From: Bugula neritina
Lineage: Eukaryota; Bryozoa; Gymnolaemata; Cheilostomatida; Bugulidae
Direction of reading: 5' to 3'
Assembly: GCA_964035545.1 (NCBI GenBank)
Contig: OZ037766.1
Location: 13,505,222-13,569,221, forward strand
Length of the DNA: 64,000 nt
In this document: in pieces, positions 33,601-46,600 of the stretch
How positions within the stretch are numbered: position 1 is the stretch's first letter
Layout of the letters: each line of letters opens with the position of its first letter
The notes under the pieces: generated by a model
Database searches by the model: none
Told to the model about the DNA's origin: nothing
What the model saw: only the letters and a program-made list of their open reading frames with translations
Program-made: the position numbers and the translations under genes

Positions 33601-36285
33601 TGCAAGTTGCTATCCCAATATTTTGGTCTATTAGTCTAGCATTCGTAATAAAGCCAAGTAGGTTATTTAGTTTTTCTGTTATTTTGAAGATGGTGTCTTT
33701 ATATATTTAAACAGCAAACCGAAAATTTTGCTGTTGACCTTTTGAATTTACCATTAAATGAGTTCGAGCAAAATATTTCCCAACTTATGTAAATAATTGA
33801 CCATAAAAATCAGGGTAAAAAATATAGAAAAACCAAAGAGAGCACAAAAGCTATTACAATGATAAATCATGAGTATATTAGACACACAATGCACAATCCG
33901 TAAAACAAAGCAACAAAATTAAACTATATTCTAAAAAAAAAATATAACTTTAAACAGGAAAAGAGACAACTTATAATTATTAAAAATAAACACACAGCAG
34001 AACTAACCTTGACTAAAGTTCTCTTTGCTTTCACCTGCAATCGCTTACTGTTCAGAAGTGATTTACCATCTACTACCAGACCATCTTTATGGACACGGCT
34101 TTCATCAAACTCGCAATGCTCAGTCTGTACAACATAACCAGCACACAAAGTATTAGTTCAACCTTGTTACTGTGTCTAGTACTTCAAGTAGAAATATAAT
34201 TAGTATAAAAACCGATAGCTTCTCGTTTATGACCACTGGCACGAATATCCATGACAAAAAGCTCACGCTTACATTTCTATGATATTCAATATCAAACAGT
34301 GAACAAACAACAGTTTCAGAATAATCTCCATTCCTCAAATGATAACAAATTCCAGCTAATTTAAATGAAATGCTACCTGAATGTGTTCTGATAAGAGAGC
34401 CCAGGTGCGAAAAGTATTTTTCTGCTCCTCCACCTCTCCATTTGACTGAGTTGCAGCTATTAAAACATTAAGAGTACAACTTCCAATAATGCTAACAGGG
34501 TATGAAATAAAATGTTTTGAAATTATCAATATTAAATTTTAATAGGGCACTGTAAATCACATAAATAATTGCAAATAGCAAGTTTACCAAAATAACATAA
34601 ATGCAGATTAACATTAAAGAAATTCAAACTCAAGGATGTTATTCAAACATACCAACTAAAAGAACCACATTGAATTCAAATTATTTTGGTGTTCAAAGTT
34701 TAACAAAAAGCACAAGTAATAAAAAAAATAAGGTAAACTCATGAAATAACAAAGCTATTTTAGGACTGGTTTGCATGTATTGAATGTTTTCTAAATTAGG
34801 AATATTCTAATATACTAAGAGACATCTGCTAGGTCCAAAAAGCTGTAGCATTAACTTGTTTTTGACCAAAAAAAATCACCTTTAAATTGAATTTCTTAAA
34901 AATATTGGGATTTACTTTCCAGCATACAAATATTATAAAATCAAGCGTATTTAAAATAGAACTTATATATTTGCGGCAATAACCCTGTCTCTGAAAAGAC
35001 AACTTCTAATAAACACCAAGATCACAATTGCGATTAACTTTGTATGTAGAGCCAACTTTTTAATAGATGAATTTCTCCACTCACTTACAGTCTGGGATGT
35101 GGGTATTGTCATTTGAATTATGCTGCAGTATGTTACACAATATACAGTCTAAACCAGTAGAACTCACACTGCTGCTATCTACAACAGAGTATACAATGCA
35201 ATATGAGCAACCTACAGCTCAACATTATTGGCTATATTTTGATAAACAATTGTAAAATTCGCTCATTCAAGTTAATAAAAAATCAGTATTAAACTGTTAT
35301 TTGAATACGTACACTTTAGGACTGCTCAACGAAATGGAACAGTTTTCAGGTTGGTGTAGTTATGTTTACTGGAAATTTTATACTAGGTTTAGCAGATAAA
35401 ATAGTATATAAATAGCTAACAATGTATCTAGTTTATGGATACTACTAGCAGCTACATAGCCACAATGATATATACTATATATTTTTATTTTAGACATCAA
35501 AATAATCACTGCTCACTTACACAGCAAATGATGACACATATATACTACTCCTGTTTCTTATTGTTCAAAAAAATAGAAAGCAACACCAAGTAAGCTTATA
35601 TGAAAAGTACAACTCCGCCACATACTGTGACCATGTGAAAAAGTGCTGAATGAACAACTAGAGACGAGTGGACTCTTCAACAGAAATTAGACAGATAACT
35701 CTAAATATTTAAATGGTAACCAGAACAAGTGGCATGTGCTTGGGCACACATCTGAATCAACGAACCTGGTAAGTCATATTCATCATCTATATTTTGCTCC
35801 ACTTTTTCTTCACAATTCCCATCATAGACATCATCCTATATTAAGAGTAGCATTTCAATCAATTTAAAAACATCTATCTACAGGTCACTAAAATAAGAAT
35901 TTTATGCAGCATCATACAAAACAGAAGGCAAAAAGAGGCCAATTTAAAATGATACACACGCATGCAGGAAATTTAAAGCAAATAATATAAAAATATAGGA
36001 ATTACAATACAGTTTTCTTCCGTCAATGCTTCATCTTGAGTTTTATTATTCACTGGTATATCTACAAAAAGTAATTTGATTAGTATAAATTATGAGGTGA
36101 CAGCAGAAAATAGTTGTACTGTATAAAAATGAGATTAATAGTAGATTAATACCGATTATTGATGCTTCCAGTAAGGCCTCGTGAAACTGGCTAAACAAAT
36201 GCTGTATTTCAGTATTATGAGTACCAGAAGACAATGAAAGTACACTGGCTTCCAAATCTTTAGCCTTTTTTCTAACATCATCCAT
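30688..36285 (-). CDS. C2H2 zinc-finger protein, 12 exons, about 10 fingers
   Basis: Probable nuclear DNA-binding protein. Exons (minus): 36153-36285, 36006-36061, 35766-35835, 35089-35178, 34377-34456, 34008-34124, 33300-33466, 32786-32945, 32564-32662, 32188-32307, 31505-31761, 30688-31243. They sum to 1,905 nt, 634 aa, with every phase consistent. An acidic N-terminus is followed by two atypical fingers: CILC with its H-x4-H (HIQTEH) two exons later, and CPRC with a long loop to HLNSVH. Then come CPSC, CPVC, CELC, CHVC, CKVEGC, CPHC, CTKC and CKFDGC fingers, nearly all with H-x4-H spacing rather than the usual H-x3-H. Several are split by introns (CPSC and CKVEGC). TGEKP linkers are absent. 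The last exon ends in a 150-residue Ser/Gln/Thr-rich tail. The start ATG directly follows an acceptor-like TATACAG, suggesting a 5' UTR intron. No named orthologue was recognised. Confidence 0.9.
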
Positions 36286-37368
36286 CTGTATAAAGTTCAT
36301 ACTTGTTAGATTTAGTATGAAAACAGAATAATGCAATTTAACTTGATGTGACTATTACTATTTAGTATTTTTTACTTAGCAAATTAAACAAGAAAAGACA
36401 CTGTAAGGATACAGCATTATTATTACATGCGGATGCCAGAATGTGAAAAAATATAATAGCCCGAATTGTTAGGCTTATTTTCCATAAATATCATTATTCG
36501 CAGTACTACTTATATTGTCTAGTAATAGTAGTTAATTTAACTAAGTGATTACATGAGTGATTAGTAAGTACTAAGTAGGTAGCAATACTATAACTAGACT
36601 ATGCCCATGATCTATGTCTCTATGACTATCAGCGGTATCCTTCATATTGATCATTGATATTGGCCATTAGTATTAGTATTATATTATATTTAATATAAGT
36701 TAAAGTATTGGCACTGCATTAGAAAATTTTAGTCTTAGACTTGGTCTTACCCTTGGATTAGAAGTTAAGACTTATGTCTTAGAGTCTACCCCTACTAGAG
36801 CTACCAGTACACGAAATTTAGTACTGTTACTACTACTAGGTCTGGTAATAGTACAACATTAAGAATAAGTATTACTAGTACTAAAACTGCACTACTAATA
36901 CTAATAGTAATACTATTAAAGAATTGAACATTGGATCAACTACAGCAACCACAGTGCAGTCCCATACTGCACTCTTGCTCCAGACAGACTAAGCAGGCCT
37001 GTTTTGCATTTACTGCATTTATTTTAAATATATCTTTACTGACCATAGGTACATACATGTAACCCATTATTAAAAATGTGGCACACCCTTTCTACTCAGC
37101 ATGGTGGTTTAATGTGAAAAAAAAATTCGACAGGTATGAGGTATCGACAGGCACCATTAGTATTAGCAATAGTATAATTTGTACCAGCTATAACATTACA
37201 TAATGATAATGTAATGCTAATAGTTGATACAAAAATGTAACCATATGATTAAATTTAATTTTATTATATGATTACCTAATTTAGTAACTATTAGTTTTAC
37301 TATTAGTGTTACAGTCAACAGTATTAGTATTACATATATTATTGAATTAGAATTTAGTATAACTATTA

Positions 37369-37402
37369 CTATTAGTATTAGTATTAGTATTAGTATTAGT
37401 AT
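37369..37402. repeat. (ATTAGT)n microsatellite
   Basis: About five tandem copies of a 6-bp unit (attagt) within a larger region of related trinucleotide words. Confidence 0.85.
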
Positions 37403-37677
37403 ATAAGTATAACTTTAAGTATAAATAAATACGTATAATTATTAATTATAACTTATAGGTTACAATTATAAGCAATAGTTATATTAAATTAATATTATAT
37501 TTACTTTTAGTGTAAGTATATGAATAGTTCTAGAACTAGAAGTAGAAATAAGTTACTCCAACTCCAAGCAACTGCAAAGTGAAAGAAAAAGGTGATTTTC
37601 TAACTCTTTATAGTTATTGTTATACTTATAGTTATACTTATACTATAAACTTATAGTTAATGTTATACTTATACTAT

Positions 37678-37788
37678 AAATTTGTAATTACTTGCTACTG
37701 ATACTGAATAACTATAAGTATAACTTAATCTTATAGTTATACTTATAGTTATTCACTTTCAGTTTCAGTAGCAAGCAATTACAAATTT
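37678..37788. repeat. Inverted repeat with about 47-bp arms
   Basis: The left arm 37678-37724 (aaatttgtaattacttgcta onward) and right arm 37736-37788 (ending agcaagcaattacaaattt) are near-complementary with a few mismatches and one short insertion. The loop is about 11 bases. It would fold into a long hairpin. Confidence 0.8.
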
Positions 37789-40669
37789 AAATTTGAAGTC
37801 AAATGAATAATAGATAATGGTTAATAGCTATGATAATAAATAGTTATGCTTATAGGCCTTATACTATTATAAATATGTAATACTTGACTACTTGTTATTG
37901 TAATTGTAAAATGTAATTTCTCATCACTCATCACTGTGACCATTGTAATTGAAACCAAGTAGTAAGTTGCTGGAAGCAGCACAGAGTGGGGGTCACTGAG
38001 TGCTTAGTTTTGGGTCTGTTCTGGGTGTTGGTTGTTTTAAGTTCAGATTTAATATAGAAACCTGCACTTAATCACCTCCGACTACTGGCTGCTTCTAGCA
38101 ACACTTAATCGAGTAATTTGCTATCAAAAATAGCATAGGATCTATGAGATTCATTTTCTTCAGAACGCGTCATCACGGCAATGATATTATTATGAAGTTA
38201 ACTTGAACCACTGGACTAGTATTTTCCAGTTCATTGGCTTGAAAATTTTACCGCAAAGGTTAACTTCCTCGAATCCATTTATAGCAAAAGGAAAAACTTA
38301 GCTTTAGGAGATTTTCTAGAAATGAGAATGATTATAATGACTGTAAAATTAAATGCATCTTTACAGTTTATAGTTTTAAGATAATTATTATAAATAATAG
38401 TGTACAGTATTTATAATTACCTAAACGCCTATACTATGTATATATTTATTATATATAGTATTTATTTAGATATTTATTAACTTTAAGTATTAAGTTTAAC
38501 TATACTTCTCTCTCTGACTCTTGCACAAGTTGACTTTGCAGTTGCAGTCAGTGTCCGTCGATGCAACTATCACTATGACTGTTTCATGGATTTGGCTTGA
38601 ATTTGGTTGCAGTTCTCTACGCAACTCTGTTGTCAGTCGCCTGTTGCCAGGAACTTAAGTTGATTGATCCCCACATCTTATTTCCCTTAGCAACATCTTT
38701 AAAGCTGAGTCTAGGCCTCCCTCTAGAGTCGGGATACTCCATAAGCATAACTCATAAGAATAATTCTGAGCCTCCTGTCAGTGTAAAGGTCTCAGACCTT
38801 AGTGTGACTGTGAGTTTCTGCAGCATCCATTTTGATTTACTCTTAGTCTTAGTGATAGTCTTATATCTTTTGAGTTTGAGTTTCACCTAGATCCACCATT
38901 TCCTCTACTTCCTATTCTGATTTTTAAGTATAATATTACTGTTAATTATCATTATGATTATGACAATAGCTAATGAGTATTTTAATGGTGCTTTAATTAA
39001 TCATTATTATTTATAATTGTTGATAATACTAATAGTAATACTAATAGTTCGGTATACTTATCGTTATAGTAATAGTAATACTTATAGGAATTAAAATCAG
39101 TAACAATAACTTTATTTGATTGTTTAATTGTTGAATTAATCTTCTGCGCTGTCTGAGTTTAAAATATTTAAGTAAGATCATTTTCAACTTTAATAAATTT
39201 AAATTAATTATTAATCATTAGCAATTAATTATTAATACTCAATGTCATTATTATTGTAAGTAGGTTATAACTTAACCCGTAAGACAGTGAGTGGTTACTA
39301 TCACTATGAATATTTCTATTAGTATAAGAAGTACTATTAACATGAGAAATACTTTGTCTTGAATCTGATATTAATATTCATAGAGTGTATTTTATGCAAT
39401 TCTAGTCTTAAGCGTATACTTAATCTTATAGTTATTAAGTCATAAGTTATACATCATGACTAATACTTGTTACTTGTGAGTCTGACGTACATAAGCAGCG
39501 TATGTAACAGAAACTACCAATACAACTAAGAGTGATGTGAATTTTATTTTTATACTCATACCCAGTGTTGCTGGTGCTTACAAATTTAGAGTAAGTTACT
39601 AAAAAGCAAGTGCAGTAATTGAGAAAATAGGAAAAGTCTGTTATAGATAAGAAATGTATCATCAAAAAAGCTGATGTTCTAACAAGAGTTAAAACCCATG
39701 TCCAACTAAAATGCATAAAAAACTTAAAGAACTTTGGCTAATAAATTGTTTCTTTTACTGCACTTAGACAGTTACTAATTGACTCTTGTATGGAGTTCAC
39801 ATAGACTCAAAGTTGTACCATCAGTATTACTACTGCTGAACCCATTGTACAGCATTGTATGATGTTAAAGTTTACATCATATTACAAATTATAATCTATT
39901 CACACGAAAGAGCATGCACAGAGATTATTCAATTTGTTTCACTGTAGCAGTTTTAAGCAGGCTAAAGCTTAACTGTTCTACAACTTTAAGGTCCATACAG
40001 GGTTTTGACATTACTGTAACAGATGCAACCGATCCACGGCAAGACAATTTATTTTTTGACATTTTATGTGCTAAAAAATTGCTTTGCAAAATTTAGTTAT
40101 ACTGGTAGGGCTAGCATTAGATGAGCTATTTGCTGGAGTATTATCCATACCTTTTTAAATCTTTTACTTTTTGGTTTTAAATAAATAGCATAATCATGTT
40201 TTACTTCGCAAATTCCTACACTCTTCTTTGTAATAAGTGTTAAAAAGCTGAGTCTGTGTGATCTGGTAAATTCCAGAGTCCACCTAACCTCCCATCTCCC
40301 TTAATGCTTTGGACACATTTTCTAAGTGATAGTCAAATTGAAGTCTTGTTGTATTGGTTTTATTACTTAAGATGTGATAACTTTTTTCCACTTTTCTTTG
40401 GTTAGTAATTGTGAATATCTAAACTACTATAATTATTAAATTTATTAAAAAAAGTATATATAACATATTTGTATAGCTTGACTTCAAAAACAGTAAAGAT
40501 TTTTGCATGTTAAATACCAGCAAGCGTATGCTAATATTTTTTTATAATTCTATATAAAAGTTTTGAAAAATCTATATATATAATTTGTTGTTAGATAAAA
40601 CAATATTTCATTATAACTACAAGCGATTGTTACTAAACAGTTGTATATTCTCTAAACTTGTAGCTAAAA

Positions 40670-43600
40670 ATGCAGGCAAGAACTCTCTGGTCCTTGTCAG
40701 TCAAGGTGAGTCAATAAATTTTCAATTTTGTAATTTTACTCAACTAGTTCTCAAATCTTTTAATGTTTTTATTCAACATTTATATACAGGAAATTTTGAG
40801 TGTTTGCATGAACTCAAGCTTGCATCAGTGTAGTCTGTTGACTTTTTCATTTTATTATTTAGAGTAAAACTGCCACTTCTACAGCTGGTGTCAGTTGTGT
40901 ATGGAATCGTTGCAAAAGGTATGAATTATTTTGAATATATAAAATTTTGGCCTCTCATAAACCTAATTTCTGTGTAAACTCCATAAAATGCTGCACTGGA
41001 GAAGATTTACAGCTTAGCTCACTGCATATATTTATTCTTTTTGATAATACCAATTAGTCAGGGACAACTTCAAAATTTCACATGACATAATTATGAACCT
41101 CATATAATTAAAATCAAGCAGGAGTATAGAGTTTGTAATGTGTTTAATTTATACTACTGCAAATGTTCATACTTGAATAGAGTGTAGTAATTATTATAGT
41201 TATAGCTTTGATGATCACTGTAACCGGAAATTTTTGTTTGGAGTTGCGTATTCTACCAGCAGAGATAGCAGTTGGCTTTTTTCTAAAGAGAATTGTTAAT
41301 TGGAGTGTTTTCCTAACTAGGAAAACGCTCAATTAACTGGCCATATTCCTAGTTACTATGCACATTCATCCTTGCAGAGGTGCCAATTGCAATATCCTCT
41401 AGTAGAGATGCCAATCGCAATTCCTGCTAGTAGGATCTGTGATTCTCCTAGTAACTATGCCGACTCATTCTAGAAGAGATGCCAATTGCATTCTCTCCTA
41501 GTGAAGATTTCAATTGCAATCTCTGCTAGTGGAGATGCCAATTGCAATCTCTCCCAGTAGGATCTGTAATTTTCCTAGTAACTATGCCAAAACATCCTAG
41601 AAGAGATGCCAATTGCATTCTCCCCTAGTGGCGATGCCAATTGGAAACGCAACTAGGAGAATAACTTATATGTGATCAACTTATTTAATTGATTTTGACC
41701 AAAATTATGCAAAGTTTACATCAACTGAGGTGAAAGGAATTTTTTTACCTTGGTTGATTGAAACCAGTTCGATTTCAAAAATAAAACTTGAAAAAAATGT
41801 ATTTTGCTTTCAACATAAATATAAAATAGCGTGTTGCTTATGATTAGTTTAATGGGTATATTTGAGGTTAGTTTTTCTTTACTTAGTGATTTCCTCCACG
41901 AGAGCATCGTGCCCACCGACCACTTTCAAAAAAGTTTACCTCGTCTACCCATTCCTGAATTGGAGAAGACCTGCTCCAGATATCTTGATACACAAAAAGC
42001 ATTCCTGTCAGATGAGAAGTTTCAACAGACTAAGCTGTACACCGAAATGTTTGAAAAAGAGATTGGAAAAGGTAGATATTGTATATACATACATACATAC
42101 GTACATACATACATACATACGTACGTACGTACGTACATATGGCCATTGTATCTTAATTTGTAAAAGTTTGCAAGAACTTATATAGGACAAATTGTGAAAA
42201 AGTCTTGATGTACATCACAATTTCTGTAAAGATGAAAATAAAGTTTTGTTTCTGTAAGGTAATATGAAAGTAGTGTATTTATACTGTTGTGTGCTAGTTG
42301 TACATCTGCTGGGCAGCTTGCTATAATAAGAGATGGTAGCATTGTGATATACACTGTATGTGACTTAAACATAGTAGTCATTGATCTGATGCAGTTGTGG
42401 TTGTTTGTCTGGCCTGCTATGTATGGGCTTATCATTAGTAAGTTATAAAGGATGACTCTATTGCTTACATACCAGTAATACCATATAAGTTTTAGTTTTA
42501 GTAGTTAATTTTCTTTTTTTTATGCAGGTATTATTTTTTTAAGCTAGCATGTAGGTTAAAATGGGATGGCTCAATGAAAAGTTACATTATTTGATCTTTT
42601 CATATATTGACACTCACCTGTGAAAAAGGCACCACTTATAATCCTTTCAAAGATATTTTCCCAAAATTGAATTATTTTTGAGCTTCATTAGGTTTGGCCT
42701 TTTTGTGTTTTAGATTTGCATTCCAAGCTGGTGTCAATTGATAAGAATAATAAACATACAAGCTATATTACAGGTTAGTATGATCTCTTCGTGGTATTAT
42801 CTTCCCTTACTTTTAATAGCAGTGTGTATTGCAAGCTTGTAAATTTTGTTGAAGAGTATCGAATCTCACACTGAATACTCATATATTACCTTTAGCTTAA
42901 GTTTGCGCACTTAAGTTTCTAACTTGCATTCCTATTACTTTCACATAGTATGTACATATTCTTTAGGACACTGGTTTGACATGTATTTAAAGGACAGAAG
43001 GCCTGTGGTGCTCAATCACAACCCATTTATGTCTTTCAAACCATCCCCTAGACCAGAACTCAATGACCAGGTATGAAGTAATAAAATAGAACTTCATCTA
43101 AGTATTGGTCGATTTGCTGCTCCCACTATTGGCATGTACATTACTCAGTCTTAGTCTCTCTATTCTGTTTGTCTCTTTATCATGCAGAACTGAATCATCC
43201 CCACATGGCATGGCCAATCGGAGCTCCTCATTTATCTCCTCTGTGATGGCATTCAGAACTACTAGTGTGTCTATATGTCTATTCACCATGAGCATGTGTT
43301 TTTGTCCAATGTTCATATGATCGTGTGTGGCAGTGTTCTGTGACTATAATATTATGTTTTGTGTGTATTTTTAGTTGATAAGAGCTACGAACATGGTAAC
43401 GTCGTCCCTTAAATACTGCAAGACTCTCAGAGCAAATGTTCTGGAACCAGAGATATTTCACTTAGATCCTAAGGCTAGTGATACGCTAAAGTTCCGGAAA
43501 TTTGTGAGGTTAGCAGGGCATTCTGGGGCTCATTACAGTTTAGTTTGTTGATATCTACTTAACATAAGTTTTAATTATATATTGCATAAATGCAGATTTT

Positions 43601-46600
43601 AATGAAAAGTTTTTATAATGATCTTTTATATCCTAAACTTCATTACAATACTAAATAATAACTCTAGAATTTGTGAAGTAAGGTTATATACTTCTCTCTC
43701 TGTAGACTGCTACCAAAGTCTCTCTCCTTTTACGGTGCTTACTGGTATAAAGCTTTCCCATTGGATATGAGTCAGTTTTCCAGTCTCTTCAACTCCACCA
43801 GGATCCCACAGTAAGGGCTGTATAAATCTTATCCAACTCTTACCAATTCTGTGCAGTTGCTTACCAATGCTATTTTTATTTTATTAGTTATAATTACTTT
43901 AAAATGTATCTTGTAACTTGGAAGAGTTTCCTTTTTTAGACTCAATTTTGCAATATACTTAATATGATTATATATAATTTAGTTTGTCGTTGGATAATAT
44001 ATTTTAGATGATATAACAGTAGATTTAATTTAATGAATTTTTATACCAAGTTTGCTTAAAAGTAGGTAGTTTGTAATGAAACATATTACATCAGTAGGCT
44101 GTTATATTGGCTTACCTTTACAATAGTTGGTTTGTCAAGTAATGCAGTAAATGCAAATAGTTTGTTGCTATTTGAAAATTTTAACTTTCGAAATGCTTTC
44201 AGCATCTTTTTTAATTCAGATTTGTATTAATTACATAGTGAAGTGTAAAGTACTATCAAGCTAAATTAATATATAATTTTTCCTGGAATAAATTTAACTG
44301 TTTTTATTAGCTATCTGTTACTGGTGTTGTCATTTATTAATTATAGTTTGAAAAAATAATGTTTTCAATTTATTAAATTTAAGTCAAGTGTAGCATGGTT
44401 TATCTGAAAATTCACATAAAAAGTAACAGACCCATAGATAGACACTGAGTAACATGCTACGTTATTCTAACATCTTACATCTGTATCTTTTATTTCATAC
44501 CAGGCAAGGCAAAGATAAACTCTACAAGAATGAAAAAGCTAAGCATTTGTTAGTGTTCAGGAATGGTAACATGTATGTCTTTGACTGCCTCAATGATAAT
44601 GGTGAGTCAAGACTTATTGCTTTGGCACATGAGATGTATTACTTACAGTGTATATACTCTATTGTGTGCTCTTTTCAAGCCTATACTCTATTTATGTCTA
44701 TAGTGTTCCAGCATAGATATGTACCTTGGTTGTACATGCTGTGTATATCATACATTGGCTACTTGCAGGAGATATCTTGCCAACGTCACAAATTATGTCT
44801 AACCTCAAGTACATTCTGGAGGACCAATGTGATAGACCCTCTCACCCTATTGGCTACTTGCCAACACAAGATAGAGATGTGTGGGCCCAAGCCAGGCAGC
44901 ATCTGATAGAGAATGGTAAAGTGTTATACGAGTCAGTCAAGGTGTGGCGAGTTAGTCACCATAGATAAAACAGTTCCTGTCCTCATTGCAGAGTGTTATA
45001 CTAGAAACCTGAATATCTTTTATTTTTAGTTTTAGAGAACTTGTTTTTTTCAGTGCATTTTATGGTTTTAGCGGTTATATAAAGTGTTTAAAGTTAAAAT
45101 AAATAAAAATTTAAATGAGCCCATTTTGTGACTCCATTGCACAACACACACCACACTGCACACAATATTTAATTGTTTTGATGATGTGTTACTAGGCAAC
45201 AGCATGGAACTTGATTTGGTGGACACAGCACTGTTTGCTCTATCTCTTGACAATGTACATGCTGACGATCTAGCTGACTTGTCCAAACAGTATCTCTATG
45301 GAGATGCTGCTAATCGGTACGTCATACTTTTATTATGTTGGTCTTTTTGGTCATTTTTATATATGCTTACACCACATGCTAAAGTAGTACTAGCTGTTAG
45401 GTATTATATTTATATTGTATATTCTAATATTCTGTATATGCTATGCTACTGGCTAACACATTGCTACTAATAATTTTACTGTTAGTTGTGTTGCTACTTG
45501 TCTCAGGACTGGACTACATTGCTGCTATTAATACTTACTGTTGCCACATATAACAATAATATCCTGCAACTTGCTATTATACAAGTTGCAGTGGTAGAAT
45601 GTGGTGTACTGCTAGTAGTACTCATATCCTGGAACTTTACCTGTCATATGTGTATTATTACTATTTGCTATATGTTGCTATTGGGTCACTAATACTTTTA
45701 GTTTATTACTATTTTTTGTTATCTAGTTTCTATGCATAACAAAATATAATCACTATTAATAATGCATGTAAGCTACTGCAGAGATACCTGACTGGTTGTA
45801 TGGACAGAAGTTGCTACTTTCTTGCAATCTGTTGGTTTTCCTACCATCACTGCAAATCATTCTTAGCCTCGAGTCCTATTTTACTTAATTAATTATGTAC
45901 TTCACTGGTTATCTAACTATTCAGCCAACCTTAGCATGAATCGAGAACAAAGAACTGAATCTAGCTTCTAAGCTCCGACAGTGATTACTAATCTGAACCT
46001 TGGAACAAACCTTCGCTGGCTTTGATGCACCAAAATCCAGTTCTTATTGCCTTAGTTTTAATATCCTGATTTCTTGTGGTCCTGTTAATGTTAATGATTG
46101 CCCTTCATGGGCTGATTTGGTGCAGGTGGTGTGACAAGAGCCTGTCCCTGCTGATTACCCCTAAGGGGGAGGCTTGTGTGAACTTTGAACACTCCTGGGG
46201 AGACGGAGTAGCTGTCATGAGTTACTTCAATGCTATTTACGCTGACTCTAACGATAACCCAGTCACCAGTTCACACGCTGACGCCAATGCAGCACCTCAA
46301 GTCAAGAAGCTAGGTAAATAGGTTAGACATGTTGTGACATGTCATACGAGGCAATTTTTGAGTTTAAAGAATCTTCCATGGCTAGTGATGAGCAATTGTT
46401 CTCAATTATTTTTTTTAACCTTTTGCTGGTTACCAATCACAGATTTAGGAGTTTTCTACACTTTGTGTTTTCATATGCTGTCTAAGTTCATGTAGATGAA
46501 ATGTAGAGATGTTTTCATGCTGTTCTGTAGAGTTCTCTCTAAATGCCACCAACAAGGCAGACATTGATGCTGCTAAAGCTAAACACGACGAAGCTACCAG

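Larger units (their letters stand above)
36286..40669. other. Intergenic between the divergent zinc-finger and CPT2 genes
   Basis: About 4.4 kb, strongly AT-rich and dominated by simple tag/tat words: (ATTAGT)n near 37369-37402 and many tactattag/ttatagtta repeats from 36540 to 39080. A long imperfect hairpin lies at 37678-37788. The non-ATG frame at 38597-38890 has no convincing protein features. Promoters for both flanking genes must lie here or in upstream UTR exons, but none can be pointed to. Confidence 0.55.

Noticed and set aside
38597-38890. 97-aa frame with a signal-peptide-like start
   Set aside because: It begins at TTG, has no splice or family support and lies in low-complexity AT-rich sequence.
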